Counted from the first letter of the stretch, positions 42,818-51,965 are shown. The stretch: 64,000 nucleotides of DNA from an uncultured Siphonobacter sp. (GCA_913774715.1 CAJYHS010000065.1:62001-126000), one strand, 5' to 3'. The notes: generated by a model not told the origin, from the sequence alone. Program-made: numbers and translations.

Positions 42818-45572
42818 AACGCTGTTTATACTACTCCTCAGCGGGATCGGGACCTTCGGACAGTGCCCCGATCCCGCTTTTATGCATCAGGAATGGTTCC
42901 GAATTTCTACCCTGAATACTTCACGAATCGAGCTGGATAAACTTCGGATAAACTGGCTTCGCTGTCAGTTTCCGCAAGATTCCATTTACAGCGAATTACT
43001 GGGTGAATTAGCCTGGCAGTATTGGCAGGAGCACAATTTCACCGCCACGAAGCAATTTGCTGAAGCAGCCATTCAAAGTACGACTCGAACTACTACCGCT
43101 TTAAAAGCCAAGCATTTATACCGTTACGGTGCCTATCTGATTGGAATGAATCAGGTTCAGAGAGCCCAGCAAATTCTTCAGGAAAGCATCCGGGTTGGTC
43201 GGCAATCGCACCAACTAGAATGGGCCGCTGCCGCTTCTTACCAATTGTCCTATTTACAACATTCTTTTGGTGATTATCAGTCTGCTCTGAACTCTGCTAC
43301 CGAAGGCGTTCACTTCGCTCGCCTGGCCCAGAAGCCGCATCGTGAACTGGTAAGCCTCTATCAGCAGACTCAGGCATTAGTGGAATTACAACGACTTGAT
43401 GAAGCTCAGTCAGTAATAACTTCCCTGCTGGAAATAACCCGGAAAAACCCGAAGTTACTGATCTGGGAATATTACCAGTTAGCGGCCGAAATCAGTCGCC
43501 AGCGTCAGGAGTATCCTTCCGCTCGGAAGTATCTACAGCAAGCTCGTCAACTCATGGCTCCAGATCAAACAGAAGCTCTGGTTTCTGTAGCCATTATGGC
43601 TGGATTACTCGCAGAAAATGAGGATAAACCTGATGAAGCCCGGCAACATTATGAAAGGGCATTAAACGTAACACAGGATAGTCATGCCAAAGCTCGCTTA
43701 TACAGTCACCTCGGCAAGCTTGCTTCCTATGAACGTGAGTATGCAAGGGCTCTTCAGTTCATTAACAAAGGTATTAAAAGCCTAATTCCTTCCTATAACG
43801 AAAGGCAATCAGCCAATCCGACTGCGAAAGCTATTCAAAGTGTCTATCGAAAGGAATATTTGTTCACGTTAATCAAGCAAAAAGCTTCGCTGGAACTGAC
43901 GGTTTATAAGCAGAAGCCTACGGATCAACAACTAGCTCTGGCTCTGGCTACCTTTACCACTGCTGATCAGATGGTGGATTATATGCGAATGAGTCACGAA
44001 GCAACGCAATCCAAGTTGTTGTGGCGGAAGGATACACATCATTTATACGAAGAGGCCATCGAGGCTTCTTTTCTTCAGAAAAACGCCGCTCTGTCTTTTT
44101 ATTACCTGGAAAAAAGCCGGGCTGTATTACTAAACGACCGACTTAATGAGTTAACCGCTAACCAGAAACTTTCGCCTCCACTGGCTGAAAGAGAGCGGAG
44201 TTTTCGAGTTCATCAGGAACAGTTGCTGGCACAACTTCAGCAACATACACCAGGCTCGGTAGCCTATACCCAGTTATCTAATGAGTGGTTAAACCAGCAC
44301 GACGCCCAGCAGAAATTCATTGAATCATTAAGTAAAAGTAACCCCGCTTATTTTCAGTATCGGTACGACAACCAGGTACCTTCGATTCGTACTGTTCAAC
44401 AGAAGCTATTAACTACAGATCAGGCTTTTGTGAGTTACTTTGTTGGAGATGAAGCCCTTTATGCCATTGGCATTACGTCCCGGAAAAGCGTCTTACGAAA
44501 GTTACCTTTAGCCGGATTCGCTAACAAAGTACGCCAGTTTCTGAAACTTTGTTCCAGCTCTACTTTAACTAAGACGCAGGTTCATCAACTACAGCAAACG
44601 GGTTATCTGCTGTATAATCACCTAGTAAGGCCGCTGGATGTGCATTCTTCCCGAATGATCATTTCGCTGGATGGAGCTTTTCTACCTTTTGAAGCATTCC
44701 GTTACTCTCCAACTCAGCCGAATGCTTACCTGATACGTCAACAGGCGTTCAGTTATACCTATTCGGCTCGGTTTCTACTTCGCGAACGACTTCCTTCGGG
44801 CTGGCAAAAACCTTTTTTAGGAATGGCTCCCGAACATTTTTCAGCTTCACTCAAACGGACCGAATTACCCGGTTCGGCTCAGTCACTGGCTAGTATTGCC
44901 GAGCCTATTCCTTTCGCTCAAATCCTAACGCATCAAAACTCTACTAAAGCTGCCTTTTTAAAACAAGCACCAGATTACCGGATTTTACAGCTGTTTACTC
45001 ATGCGGATGCTCATTTATCCGATCAGACAGAACCCGTACTTTACTTCGCTGATTCAGCATTGAAGCTTTCAGAATTAAACGTGAATCGTCCTTTCCGAAC
45101 CCAGTTACTGGTACTCTCGGCTTGTCAAACGGGCTTGGGAATGGATCAGAAAGGAGAAGGCGTTTCTAGTCTGGCTCGTGGCTTTGCCGCTCTGGGAATT
45201 CCAAGTACAGTAACTACCCTCTGGAATGTGCAGGATCAGGCGACGTATAGGATAGTCGAGCTGTTTTACCAGCAACTATCAGAAGGTTTACCTCAGGATG
45301 TGGCTTTGCAAAAAGCTAAAATGCAGTGGATGAATAGTCAGGACCATCAGTTACCTTATTATTGGGCGGCGTTGATTCAAATCGGCTCAACGGCTCCGAT
45401 TCAAAACGCTACCGCCATTCCTGCGTATGTGGGAATTTCGGGCGGTATTCTACTGATTTTTCTGGGATTGTTAATCTATCGGAAAAGAGCTTCACAAAAG
45501 GCCCTCATCCATAAAGCTAAAGTATTTCTGATCGGAAATGATAAGATGATCCAGCACGGGAATATCGAGTAA
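42783..45572 (+). CDS. TPR-CHAT caspase-like protease, exported and C-terminally membrane-anchored
   Basis: A 929-residue protein. An N-terminal signal-like segment (IKTLFILLLSGIGTFGQ, about 11-27) precedes many TPR repeats (about 85-400), a helical linker and a C-terminal CHAT domain. The catalytic dyad is visible as His740 (LFTHADAHL) and Cys781 (VLSACQTGLG). A single membrane helix at about 881-899 ends in YRKRAS, giving a periplasmic enzyme tethered to the inner membrane. The last ~28 residues arise from DNA that also encodes the end of radC on the other strand. The CHAT family is caspase-related and often cleaves partner proteins encoded nearby. Confidence 0.93.
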   Translation: MSEAGSTCFRIKTLFILLLSGIGTFGQCPDPAFMHQEWFRISTLNTSRIELDKLRINWLRCQFPQDSIYSELLGELAWQYWQEHNFTATKQFAEAAIQSTTRTTTALKAKHLYRYGAYLIGMNQVQRAQQILQESIRVGRQSHQLEWAAAASYQLSYLQHSFGDYQSALNSATEGVHFARLAQKPHRELVSLYQQTQALVELQRLDEAQSVITSLLEITRKNPKLLIWEYYQLAAEISRQRQEYPSARKYLQQARQLMAPDQTEALVSVAIMAGLLAENEDKPDEARQHYERALNVTQDSHAKARLYSHLGKLASYEREYARALQFINKGIKSLIPSYNERQSANPTAKAIQSVYRKEYLFTLIKQKASLELTVYKQKPTDQQLALALATFTTADQMVDYMRMSHEATQSKLLWRKDTHHLYEEAIEASFLQKNAALSFYYLEKSRAVLLNDRLNELTANQKLSPPLAERERSFRVHQEQLLAQLQQHTPGSVAYTQLSNEWLNQHDAQQKFIESLSKSNPAYFQYRYDNQVPSIRTVQQKLLTTDQAFVSYFVGDEALYAIGITSRKSVLRKLPLAGFANKVRQFLKLCSSSTLTKTQVHQLQQTGYLLYNHLVRPLDVHSSRMIISLDGAFLPFEAFRYSPTQPNAYLIRQQAFSYTYSARFLLRERLPSGWQKPFLGMAPEHFSASLKRTELPGSAQSLASIAEPIPFAQILTHQNSTKAAFLKQAPDYRILQLFTHADAHLSDQTEPVLYFADSALKLSELNVNRPFRTQLLVLSACQTGLGMDQKGEGVSSLARGFAALGIPSTVTTLWNVQDQATYRIVELFYQQLSEGLPQDVALQKAKMQWMNSQDHQLPYYWAALIQIGSTAPIQNATAIPAYVGISGGILLIFLGLLIYRKRASQKALIHKAKVFLIGNDKMIQHGNIE

Positions 45573-46193
45573 CCGACCCGCTTCTTTCAGCTTACGGGTT
45601 AGGTCCTTATCAGCCTGACTAGGCTGAAGATTACCTGAGGGATGGTTATGAGCCAGAATGAGGCCGCTGGCTAAATACTCCAGAGCATATTTGAAAATCA
45701 GCTTGGGATCAGCCACCGTTCCGGCTACGCCACCCGTTGAAATTTGTACCGGACGAATCACATGGTTAGCTCGGTTGAGCAATAAAACCCAGAATTCTTC
45801 GTGAAGCAAATCCATCAAATGCGGACGAAGAGCTTGATAAGCAGGGTAAGAACCAGTAATGGAAATGCGGGTTTGCGGTTCCGTTTCTTTGCGTCGCCGG
45901 CCTAGCTCCAGAGCGGACACGATGGTAATGGCCCGGGCTTCGCCAATTCCTTTGAACTTGGATAACTCTTTAATGCTAAGCTTGGCCAGTTGATTCAAAT
46001 CGTGATTAACACTGCTCAGAATCAACTTCGCCAGATCTACTGCGGTATACTGCTGAATGCCCGAGTTTATTAAAATAGCGAGTAATTCTGCATCGCTTAG
46101 GGCCGCTTTGCCCTTTAACATCAGTTTCTCGCGGGGGCGATCTTCTTCAGCCCAGGTTTTGATCGTCAGAGCCGAGGCATACGTAGTTTTCAT
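45492..46193 (-). CDS. radC: RadC-family JAB/MPN-domain protein
   Basis: The ATG at 46193 (MKTTYASALTIKTWAEEDRPREKLM...) gives 233 residues. N-terminal helix-hairpin-helix elements (KFKGIGEARAITIVSALELGRRR) precede the JAMM metal motif AHNHPSGNLQPSQADKDLT (HxHPSGx4PSx2D). The C-terminus DHLIISDQKYFSFMDEGLL is the normal family end, confirming the stop at 45492 even though it lies 81 bp inside the CHAT gene. RadC proteins were once linked to DNA repair, but the role is uncertain. Confidence 0.94.
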   Translation of the reverse strand: MKTTYASALTIKTWAEEDRPREKLMLKGKAALSDAELLAILINSGIQQYTAVDLAKLILSSVNHDLNQLAKLSIKELSKFKGIGEARAITIVSALELGRRRKETEPQTRISITGSYPAYQALRPHLMDLLHEEFWVLLLNRANHVIRPVQISTGGVAGTVADPKLIFKYALEYLASGLILAHNHPSGNLQPSQADKDLTRKLKEAGRLLDIPVLDHLIISDQKYFSFMDEGLL

Positions 46194-46206
46194 GGGTGGA
46201 TATAGC

Positions 46207-46235
46207 AAAAAAGCCTTACTCACAAAAGTAAGGCT
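46207..46235 (-). terminator. Intrinsic terminator of rpsT
   Basis: AAGCCTTAC/GTAAGGCTT stem with an 8-nt loop, followed by TTTTTT on the minus strand, between rpsT and radC. It separates the ribosomal protein gene from radC. Confidence 0.85.
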
Positions 46236-46282
46236 TCGGAACAAACGGCTTTCTACCGTTCGATCAATGAGCGATCCGCTAC

Positions 46283-46546
46283 TTAAGCTGCAACTGAAAG
46301 CTTGTTGACAAATCTTGCCAACTTCGACTTGTTGTTTGCTGCTTTGTTTTTGTGAATAACGTTTTTCTTCGCGAGTTTATCCAACATCGAAGAAACTTTT
46401 TTGTACAGATCCTGAGCCTCTACTTTATCAGTAGTGCTACGCAGTTTCTTGATGAACGTACGAGTCGTTTTATGCTGGAAACGGTTACGAAGGCGTTTGG
46501 TTTCGTTAGCACGGATCCGCTTCAGAGCTGATTTGTGGTTTGCCAT
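46283..46546 (-). CDS. rpsT: 30S ribosomal protein S20
   Basis: An 87-residue basic protein beginning [22 protein letters not shown], the recognisable S20 N-terminus, and continuing with helical [16 protein letters not shown] and [19 protein letters not shown]. It binds 16S rRNA early in 30S assembly. It is monocistronic with its own terminator before radC. A TACTTTTG element close to the Bacteroidota -7 consensus lies about 45 bp upstream. Confidence 0.97.
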   Translation of the reverse strand: MANHKSALKRIRANETKRLRNRFQHKTTRTFIKKLRSTTDKVEAQDLYKKVSSMLDKLAKKNVIHKNKAANNKSKLARFVNKLSVAA

Positions 46547-46727
46547 GTCTTTATATTACTGGAAACTATGGATTTTCGGAATAGGAATGCAAAAGTAAGC
46601 CTTTCTTTTCAAAACACCAGCCGTTCACTCAAAAATTCTTTTCTAATTAGGTGAATTACTTCAAATTAGCTCTCTATAACCCCATTAACAGGCGTTCTCT
46701 CCAACCCCAAAAGATTCCCTTCTCCCC

Positions 46728-47678
46728 ATGAAACGATTCTCTTGCCTGATTTTTTGGCTACTCGCCAGCCATTCGGTCTTTAGCTGGGGCTTTTATGCTC
46801 ACCAACGCATCAACCGTTTATCCATTTTCACTCTGCCGCCCGAGATGGCCCGTTTTTACAAAAAGCATCTGGTATATCTAATGGAAAATTCGGTTAATCC
46901 CGATAAACGTCGCTACGCGGTAGTCGGCGAGGCCGCCCGTCATTACCTGGATGTCGAAGCCTACGGTGATAGCATCTGGTCTAAACCTTACTGGAAAGAA
47001 GCGGTAGCGTTTTGGGGTGAAGATACGTTGAATGCTCATGGTATTGTCCCCTGGCAAATTCAGCGAATGAAGTATCAGTTAACGGAAGCTTTCCGGGAAC
47101 ATAATACAGCTCGTATTCTCAAGCTTTCAGCGGAGTTGGGCCATTACATCGCCGATGGTAACGTGCCTTTACATACCACTAAAAATTACAATGGACAACT
47201 GACGGGGCAAGAGGGAATTCATGCGTTCTGGGAAAGTCGTTTGCCAGAATTATACGCAGAACAATATGACTTTTTTGTTGGCCCTGCCGAATACGTTCGC
47301 TTCCCCGCCCAGCGAGCGTGGACTGCCGTCAAAAATGCTTATCACTGCTTGGATTCTTTGTTTTCGCTGGAAACACAACTAACGCAGGAATTGGGGGTAT
47401 CGCGTAAATACAGTATTGAAGAACGCGGAGCTACGCTTCAGAAAACCTATTCCCGCGACTTTTCCGAGCGTTACCATGAGGCTTTGAATCATCAGGTTGA
47501 AAAACAGATGCGGGCTTCCATCAAGATGATTGGAGACTTCTGGTATACCTGCTGGATCGACGCGGGGCAACCCAATTTGAATGCTCTTAAAGAGTTATCT
47601 GAACAGGATAAAAAATCCGAAGATCAGGAAAAACGCTCCTGGCTTCAGCGACTGCTCGGCATCCGAGCTGAGGAGTAA
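46728..47678 (+). CDS. Zinc-dependent phospholipase C/S1-P1-like protein, secreted
   Basis: A 316-residue protein with a signal peptide (about 1-19, ending VFSWG). The N-terminal Trp of the mature form (SWGFYAHQRINRL) plus later His and Asp residues (GEAARHYLDVEAYGD, LGHYIADGNVPLHTTKN) reproduce the tri-zinc ligand pattern of the PLC/P1-nuclease superfamily. AELGHYIADGNVPLH is the strongest match. Whether it cleaves phospholipids or nucleic acids cannot be decided from motifs. It stands alone. Confidence 0.85.
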   Translation: MKRFSCLIFWLLASHSVFSWGFYAHQRINRLSIFTLPPEMARFYKKHLVYLMENSVNPDKRRYAVVGEAARHYLDVEAYGDSIWSKPYWKEAVAFWGEDTLNAHGIVPWQIQRMKYQLTEAFREHNTARILKLSAELGHYIADGNVPLHTTKNYNGQLTGQEGIHAFWESRLPELYAEQYDFFVGPAEYVRFPAQRAWTAVKNAYHCLDSLFSLETQLTQELGVSRKYSIEERGATLQKTYSRDFSERYHEALNHQVEKQMRASIKMIGDFWYTCWIDAGQPNLNALKELSEQDKKSEDQEKRSWLQRLLGIRAEE

Positions 47679-47737
47679 TTATTGAGCAGTACTATCGCTT
47701 CATATCACGCTTCAGGACAAGGGCCTTTATCGTTATC

Positions 47738-47770
47738 AACTTCTCGAAAGCTTTGAGCTTTCGGGAAATT
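47738..47770. repeat. Dispersed palindrome AACTTCCCGAAAG, copy 3 (imperfect)
   Basis: AACTTCTCGAAAGCT and AGCTTTCGGGAAATT pair with two mismatches. It lies 59 bp after the stop of the phospholipase-like gene and shares the core of the other copies. Confidence 0.7.
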
Positions 47771-47882
47771 TTCCTTATTCATTTTTCTCTTACGAATAGT
47801 TCTGACTACTCATCAACAACCATTAACGAACAACTTTTACCCAACAACCAGCATCCAGCAACGAACAACCCTAAGTCCGCCG

Positions 47883-47890
47883 TATCTTTG
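47883..47890 (+). promoter_or_regulatory. Putative -7 promoter box, four bases before an ATG
   Basis: TATCTTTG fits TAnnTTTG and ends only four bases before the methyltransferase ATG, which implies a leaderless or near-leaderless transcript. No -33 TTTG is evident. Confidence 0.5.
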
Positions 47891-47894
47891 CCTA

Positions 47895-49085
47895 ATGGAA
47901 TCAGTTGTTCAGATCATATTAAAGCCCGGAAAGGATGCTCCCGTTCGTCGTTTTCACCCCTGGGTGTTTTCGGGTGCCATTGCCAAAGTCCTCGGTAAGC
48001 CGCAGGATGGCGAAGTAGTTGAAGTTATCGATCATCAAAAAAATTACCTTGCTACGGGTCATTATCATGAAGGCTCGATCACGGTTAAGCTCTTTTCGTT
48101 CGAACCTATTACCCCGGATGCTGATTTCTGGTTCAAGCGTTTGGAAAAGGCCTTACGCGTACGGCAGGCTCTTCAGTTTACGAATACGACCTGCTACCGA
48201 CTGGTACACGGCGAAGGCGATGGTTTTCCGGGTTTGATTCTGGACTGGTATAACGGCGTAGTCGTTTTTCAGGGACACAGCGTCGGCATGCACCGCGAAC
48301 GCGAAAGCATTACTCAGGCTCTGAAAACGCTTTATGGCGAGCAATTGCTGGGCGTTTACGATAAAAGTCATGAAACCCTCCCCGATCGTTATGCCCAATC
48401 GGTTCAGAACGGTTATCTATGGCAAAAAGAGACAATCAGCTTACCTCACCCCGTGCTAGAAAACGGTCATACCTTCCTGATTGACTGGCAGACAGGTCAG
48501 AAAACGGGCTTCTTTCTGGACCAACGGGAAAACCGTCAGCTGTTAACTAAGTACGTGAAAGGTAAGCGGGTACTTAACGCCTTCTGTTATTCCGGCGGTT
48601 TCTCGATTTATGCTCTTTCTGCTCAGGCTTCGCTGGTTCATTCGGTGGATGTTTCCGAAAAAGCCATTCGTCTGGTTGAGCAAAACGTAGCCGCGAATCA
48701 CGAAGGTGGTCAACCCACGCACGAGGCCTACGCGGAAGACGTAATGAAGTACCTGAAAACGCACGACCAGCAATATGACGTCGTTATTCTCGATCCTCCG
48801 GCCTATGCCAAAAGCATGGACGCTCGTCACCGGGCCGTGCAGGGGTATAAACGCCTTAACATTGAAGGATTGAAACGATTGGCTCCGGGTGGCATTCTAT
48901 TCACGTTCTCCTGCTCGCAGGTAGTTGACCGTGAATTGTTTTATAATACGATCGTGGCGGCTGCTATTGAGGCCGGTCGTCAGGTGCGGGTATTACATCA
49001 CCTTTCGCAGGGGCCCGATCATCCGGTGAATTTCTTCCATCCCGAAGGTCATTACCTAAAGGGGTTGGTTTTATATGTAGAGTAA
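47895..49085 (+). CDS. Class I SAM-dependent rRNA methyltransferase (RlmI-like)
   Basis: A 396-residue protein with an N-terminal PUA domain (about 1-80; PGKDAPVRRFHPWVFSGAI) and a C-terminal Rossmann methyltransferase. The SAM-binding motif I is VLNAFCYSGGFSIYAL, and the catalytic-loop motif IV is VVILDPPAYAKS. HGEGDGFPGLILDWY in the middle is typical of RlmI/YccW-type 23S rRNA m5C methyltransferases. The target base is not established here. Confidence 0.92.
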   Translation: MESVVQIILKPGKDAPVRRFHPWVFSGAIAKVLGKPQDGEVVEVIDHQKNYLATGHYHEGSITVKLFSFEPITPDADFWFKRLEKALRVRQALQFTNTTCYRLVHGEGDGFPGLILDWYNGVVVFQGHSVGMHRERESITQALKTLYGEQLLGVYDKSHETLPDRYAQSVQNGYLWQKETISLPHPVLENGHTFLIDWQTGQKTGFFLDQRENRQLLTKYVKGKRVLNAFCYSGGFSIYALSAQASLVHSVDVSEKAIRLVEQNVAANHEGGQPTHEAYAEDVMKYLKTHDQQYDVVILDPPAYAKSMDARHRAVQGYKRLNIEGLKRLAPGGILFTFSCSQVVDRELFYNTIVAAAIEAGRQVRVLHHLSQGPDHPVNFFHPEGHYLKGLVLYVE

Positions 49086-49089
49086 AAGC

Positions 49090-49123
49090 AAAGAAGCCAA
49101 GTCAAAAATGACTCGGCTTCTTT
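49090..49123. terminator. Bidirectional intrinsic terminator
   Basis: AAAGAAGCCAAGTCA and TGACTCGGCTTCTTT form a long stem with a short A-rich loop, between the convergent methyltransferase and inositol oxygenase genes. Confidence 0.8.
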
Positions 49124-49164
49124 CTTTTCTACTGAGCTAGCTGTCAATCGTATCTTTACGAAGA

Positions 49165-50040
49165 TTAGAATTTAATCGTTGCAGGTAAATACTTCGCAAT
49201 TAAATCCTGATAGTAAGGCTTCAGTTCCTTTACATTCGGTGGCACCGGAGCTTTTGAATACAGATCATAGGGATTGAATAAACGAACGTATTTAAACATC
49301 TCACGGTCATGATCGTCCATAAGGTGATCGTAAGCTTCTTCGCGGTGCTGAGCGTAGAACGAGTGATAACGCATCATGTACAGAGCTGATTCAGGCAGAT
49401 AATCCTTCATCATGTGGTACAGATACTCATCATGTCCCCAGGACATGTGTACGTTACGTAAACCACAATTAGGTTCGTAAACGCCGTATTTTGTATTATA
49501 TCGCTCATCCTTCGTATCAGGATTGGCTTCAAAAAACTCTGGATAAACAATCTTATCCGACGGCTTACAACCTACGGGGAACGTATCACCCACAACGGCC
49601 CATTGAGGCTCGCCAAAGAGGCATAATACTTTACCCATATCGTGAAGCAATCCGGTTAATACAAACCAGTCGGGATGACCATCGGCCCGGATGGCTTCTG
49701 AGGTTTGGAGTAAGTGTTGTAACTGATCCAGTTCAATGTCCGGATCAGAGTCATCTACGAGGGTATTTAAAAAATCAAAAGCTTCCCAAATGGGCATTTC
49801 TTTCCGGTCAAACTTCAGATAATCCGCTTTCTTCTGCTGAACAAAATCATAGGTCTGGTAGGTATGATTCAGTCGATAAAATTCACGAACGGTATCACGC
49901 TCGGGGTTTTCGTAATTTCTGAATTCATCTTTAGCCTTGGCCGTTTGCTGGGGTTCAGGATAGCGTTCGAGTAAGTCATCTTCCCACACGTCCAGGCTGG
50001 CCAGCGGATTTTTTTCTTCAGCACTGAATTCGGTTTTCAT
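49165..50040 (-). CDS. Inositol oxygenase (MIOX)
   Basis: A 291-residue di-iron enzyme that opens myo-inositol to D-glucuronate. The HD-type metal ligands are visible in LLHDMGKVL (about 128-136), [12 protein letters not shown] (about 195-206) and [10 protein letters not shown] (about 219-228). [16 protein letters not shown] near the N-terminus is also conserved in MIOX. The SSS-family transporter gene lies upstream on the same strand, suggesting inositol uptake followed by oxidation. A TACCTTTG box 67 bp upstream may give it its own promoter. Confidence 0.94.
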   Translation of the reverse strand: MKTEFSAEEKNPLASLDVWEDDLLERYPEPQQTAKAKDEFRNYENPERDTVREFYRLNHTYQTYDFVQQKKADYLKFDRKEMPIWEAFDFLNTLVDDSDPDIELDQLQHLLQTSEAIRADGHPDWFVLTGLLHDMGKVLCLFGEPQWAVVGDTFPVGCKPSDKIVYPEFFEANPDTKDERYNTKYGVYEPNCGLRNVHMSWGHDEYLYHMMKDYLPESALYMMRYHSFYAQHREEAYDHLMDDHDREMFKYVRLFNPYDLYSKAPVPPNVKELKPYYQDLIAKYLPATIKF

Positions 50041-50106
50041 TGTATTCGGTTTTTAAAGGTAAGAAATTGTTTTTTGCTCTTGAGACTGAAAGACTTATCT
50101 CCTATC

Positions 50107-50114
50107 CAAAGGTA
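50107..50114 (-). promoter_or_regulatory. Putative -7 promoter box for the inositol oxygenase gene
   Basis: TACCTTTG on the minus strand, 67 bp upstream of the ATG and 63 bp after the transporter stop codon; fits TAnnTTTG. Confidence 0.45.
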
Positions 50115-50176
50115 ACAGAATTTTATATTCACTGAATGATACCACTATAATTTTGCACAATTCAAACACTAAGCTT

Positions 50177-51787
50177 TTACCAGAATACGGTATACAAAGC
50201 CGCAATAATTCCCCAGACTAATACTGAAAACACTACAAAAGTGGGCGAAATGCGGAACATACTTCGGGTTAGGGTAAGGCCTTTAGGGTTGAACTTACTG
50301 GCAGAATCCAGCAGGGAAACCACAATCATAATACTTACCAGAATCAGAAAGCACCAACCCGTACGGTGAAGAAATGGAATGGGCGTTTCCGGCACAAATT
50401 TGAATAACAACGCCAGCGGAATGGACAAGCTGGCCGCTACGAGAGCCGCCGTTGAAGTCGTGCGTTTCCAGAATAGCCCCAGGAAAAACAAAGCAAACGC
50501 TCCAGGAGTCAGGTAGTTGGAATATTCCTGAATGAATTGGTAAGCCTGTTCCAGCCGTCGTAATTGTGGAGTAATCATCAGGGCAATAGCAAAAGCGACC
50601 CAAACCGCAATGCGACCAATCCAGACTGTCTGTTTTTCGGAGGCATCTTTGTTCAGGAATTTCTTGTAAATATCCAGACTGAAAATAGTCGAAATACTAT
50701 TACACTTCCCCGCTAAGGAAGCTACAATAGCGGCAGTTAAAGCCGCGAAAGCCAGACCTTTCAATCCGTTCGGCAGCAAATTCATTAATGTGGGATAGGC
50801 ATGATCGGGTTTGACATTCCCCGCTGCATCAACCATTTCCTGCTGGAAAGCTCCGTTCTGATACAAGACATACGCGGCAATGCCAGGAATCACACAGATC
50901 ATCGGAATCACTAACTTCAGAAAAGCTGCAAACAGAATTCCATTACGGGCCGTAGGTAAATCAGCTCCTAAAGCCCGTTGCACGATGTATTGATTACAAC
51001 CCCAGTAGTTCAGATTATTAATCCACATACCGCCAAACAGCACGGCCATACCCGGTAATTCATAATAGTACTGGTGACCTTCCGAAAAAATCATGTGAAA
51101 ATGACCGTCAGCATGGGTTCGGAGTAAACTTAATCCATCAATGACGCCACTTCCACCCCATTGATCCGACACCATTTGTAAGGCCAGAAAGGTTACGGCT
51201 ACGCCGCCCATAACCAACACCACCACCTGAATCAGATCGGTGTATCCAATTACTTTCATACCACCCAGGGTAATGAAAATGGCAAAAAGAGCCAGTCCAA
51301 ACATGCAATAGACAAAAGGGACCCCCGAAATGGTTTCAACCGCTAAAGCTCCTAGGTACAGGATGGAAGTAAGGTTAACGAAGACGTAAAGCAACAGCCA
51401 GAAAATCGCCATGATCGTGGCTACTGTGTCGTTATACCGCTGCGACAGAAACTGCGGCATGGTATAAATCTTATTCTTCAGGTAAATCGGAATGAAAAAA
51501 ATGGCAACGATAATCAAAGTAGCCGCCGACATCCACTCGTAGGAAGAAATGGCCAGTCCCATTGCAAAACCTGAGCCGGACATTCCGATAAAGTGTTCAG
51601 CGGAAATATTAGAGGCAATCAGGGAAGCTCCGATGGCCCACCAGGTTAGAGAACCTTCAGCTAGAAAGAAATCTTTAGTATTGATTTCACTGGATTTTTT
51701 ACGACGATAAATCCAGTATCCGTACAATGAAACCAGTAAGAAATAGATCAGAAAGACACCATAATCAATACTTTGCAAGCCTTGCAT
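50177..51787 (-). CDS. Sodium:solute symporter (SSS/SGLT-like)
   Basis: A 536-residue transporter with about 14 hydrophobic helices. Signatures are GASLIASNISAEHFIGMSGSG (helix 1 region), NNLNYWGCNQYIVQRALGA (about 253-271) and AALTAAIVASLAGKCNSISTIFSLDIYKKF (about 347-376), matching the SGLT/SMCT sugar and inositol branch. It precedes the inositol oxygenase gene, making myo-inositol the leading substrate by context. No regulator is adjacent. Confidence 0.92.
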   Translation of the reverse strand: MQGLQSIDYGVFLIYFLLVSLYGYWIYRRKKSSEINTKDFFLAEGSLTWWAIGASLIASNISAEHFIGMSGSGFAMGLAISSYEWMSAATLIIVAIFFIPIYLKNKIYTMPQFLSQRYNDTVATIMAIFWLLLYVFVNLTSILYLGALAVETISGVPFVYCMFGLALFAIFITLGGMKVIGYTDLIQVVVLVMGGVAVTFLALQMVSDQWGGSGVIDGLSLLRTHADGHFHMIFSEGHQYYYELPGMAVLFGGMWINNLNYWGCNQYIVQRALGADLPTARNGILFAAFLKLVIPMICVIPGIAAYVLYQNGAFQQEMVDAAGNVKPDHAYPTLMNLLPNGLKGLAFAALTAAIVASLAGKCNSISTIFSLDIYKKFLNKDASEKQTVWIGRIAVWVAFAIALMITPQLRRLEQAYQFIQEYSNYLTPGAFALFFLGLFWKRTTSTAALVAASLSIPLALLFKFVPETPIPFLHRTGWCFLILVSIMIVVSLLDSASKFNPKGLTLTRSMFRISPTFVVFSVLVWGIIAALYTVFW

Positions 51788-51907
51788 TTTGGTAGTAGAA
51801 GTTTTAGGAGGTTTAGAGATTCATTCTTCGGGAGAAAAAAGAATTATTGGCTCACAAAATAGGATTATTTATTTAATTATTTATCCCCATCTTATGTAAG
51901 TATATAA

Positions 51908-51940
51908 AAAAGCCCATACTGGTTTTTCAGCATGGGCTTT
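51908..51940 (-). terminator. Intrinsic terminator of lepB
   Basis: AAAGCCCAT...ATGGGCTTT with an extended inner stem (CTG/CAG) and a T run on the minus strand, 26 bp past the lepB stop. Confidence 0.85.
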
Positions 51941-51965
51941 CAATAATGATATACTAGAGTATTAT

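Noticed and set aside
39496-45572. Gasdermin or type III-E CRISPR association of the CHAT protease
   Set aside because: No gasdermin-like gene, gRAMP/Cas7-11 gene or CRISPR array lies in the window, and the CHAT protein here has export and membrane signals unlike Csx29.
47753-47998. 81-codon plus-strand frame before the methyltransferase
   Set aside because: It covers a repeat palindrome, simple-word spacer and the start of the real methyltransferase gene in another frame.
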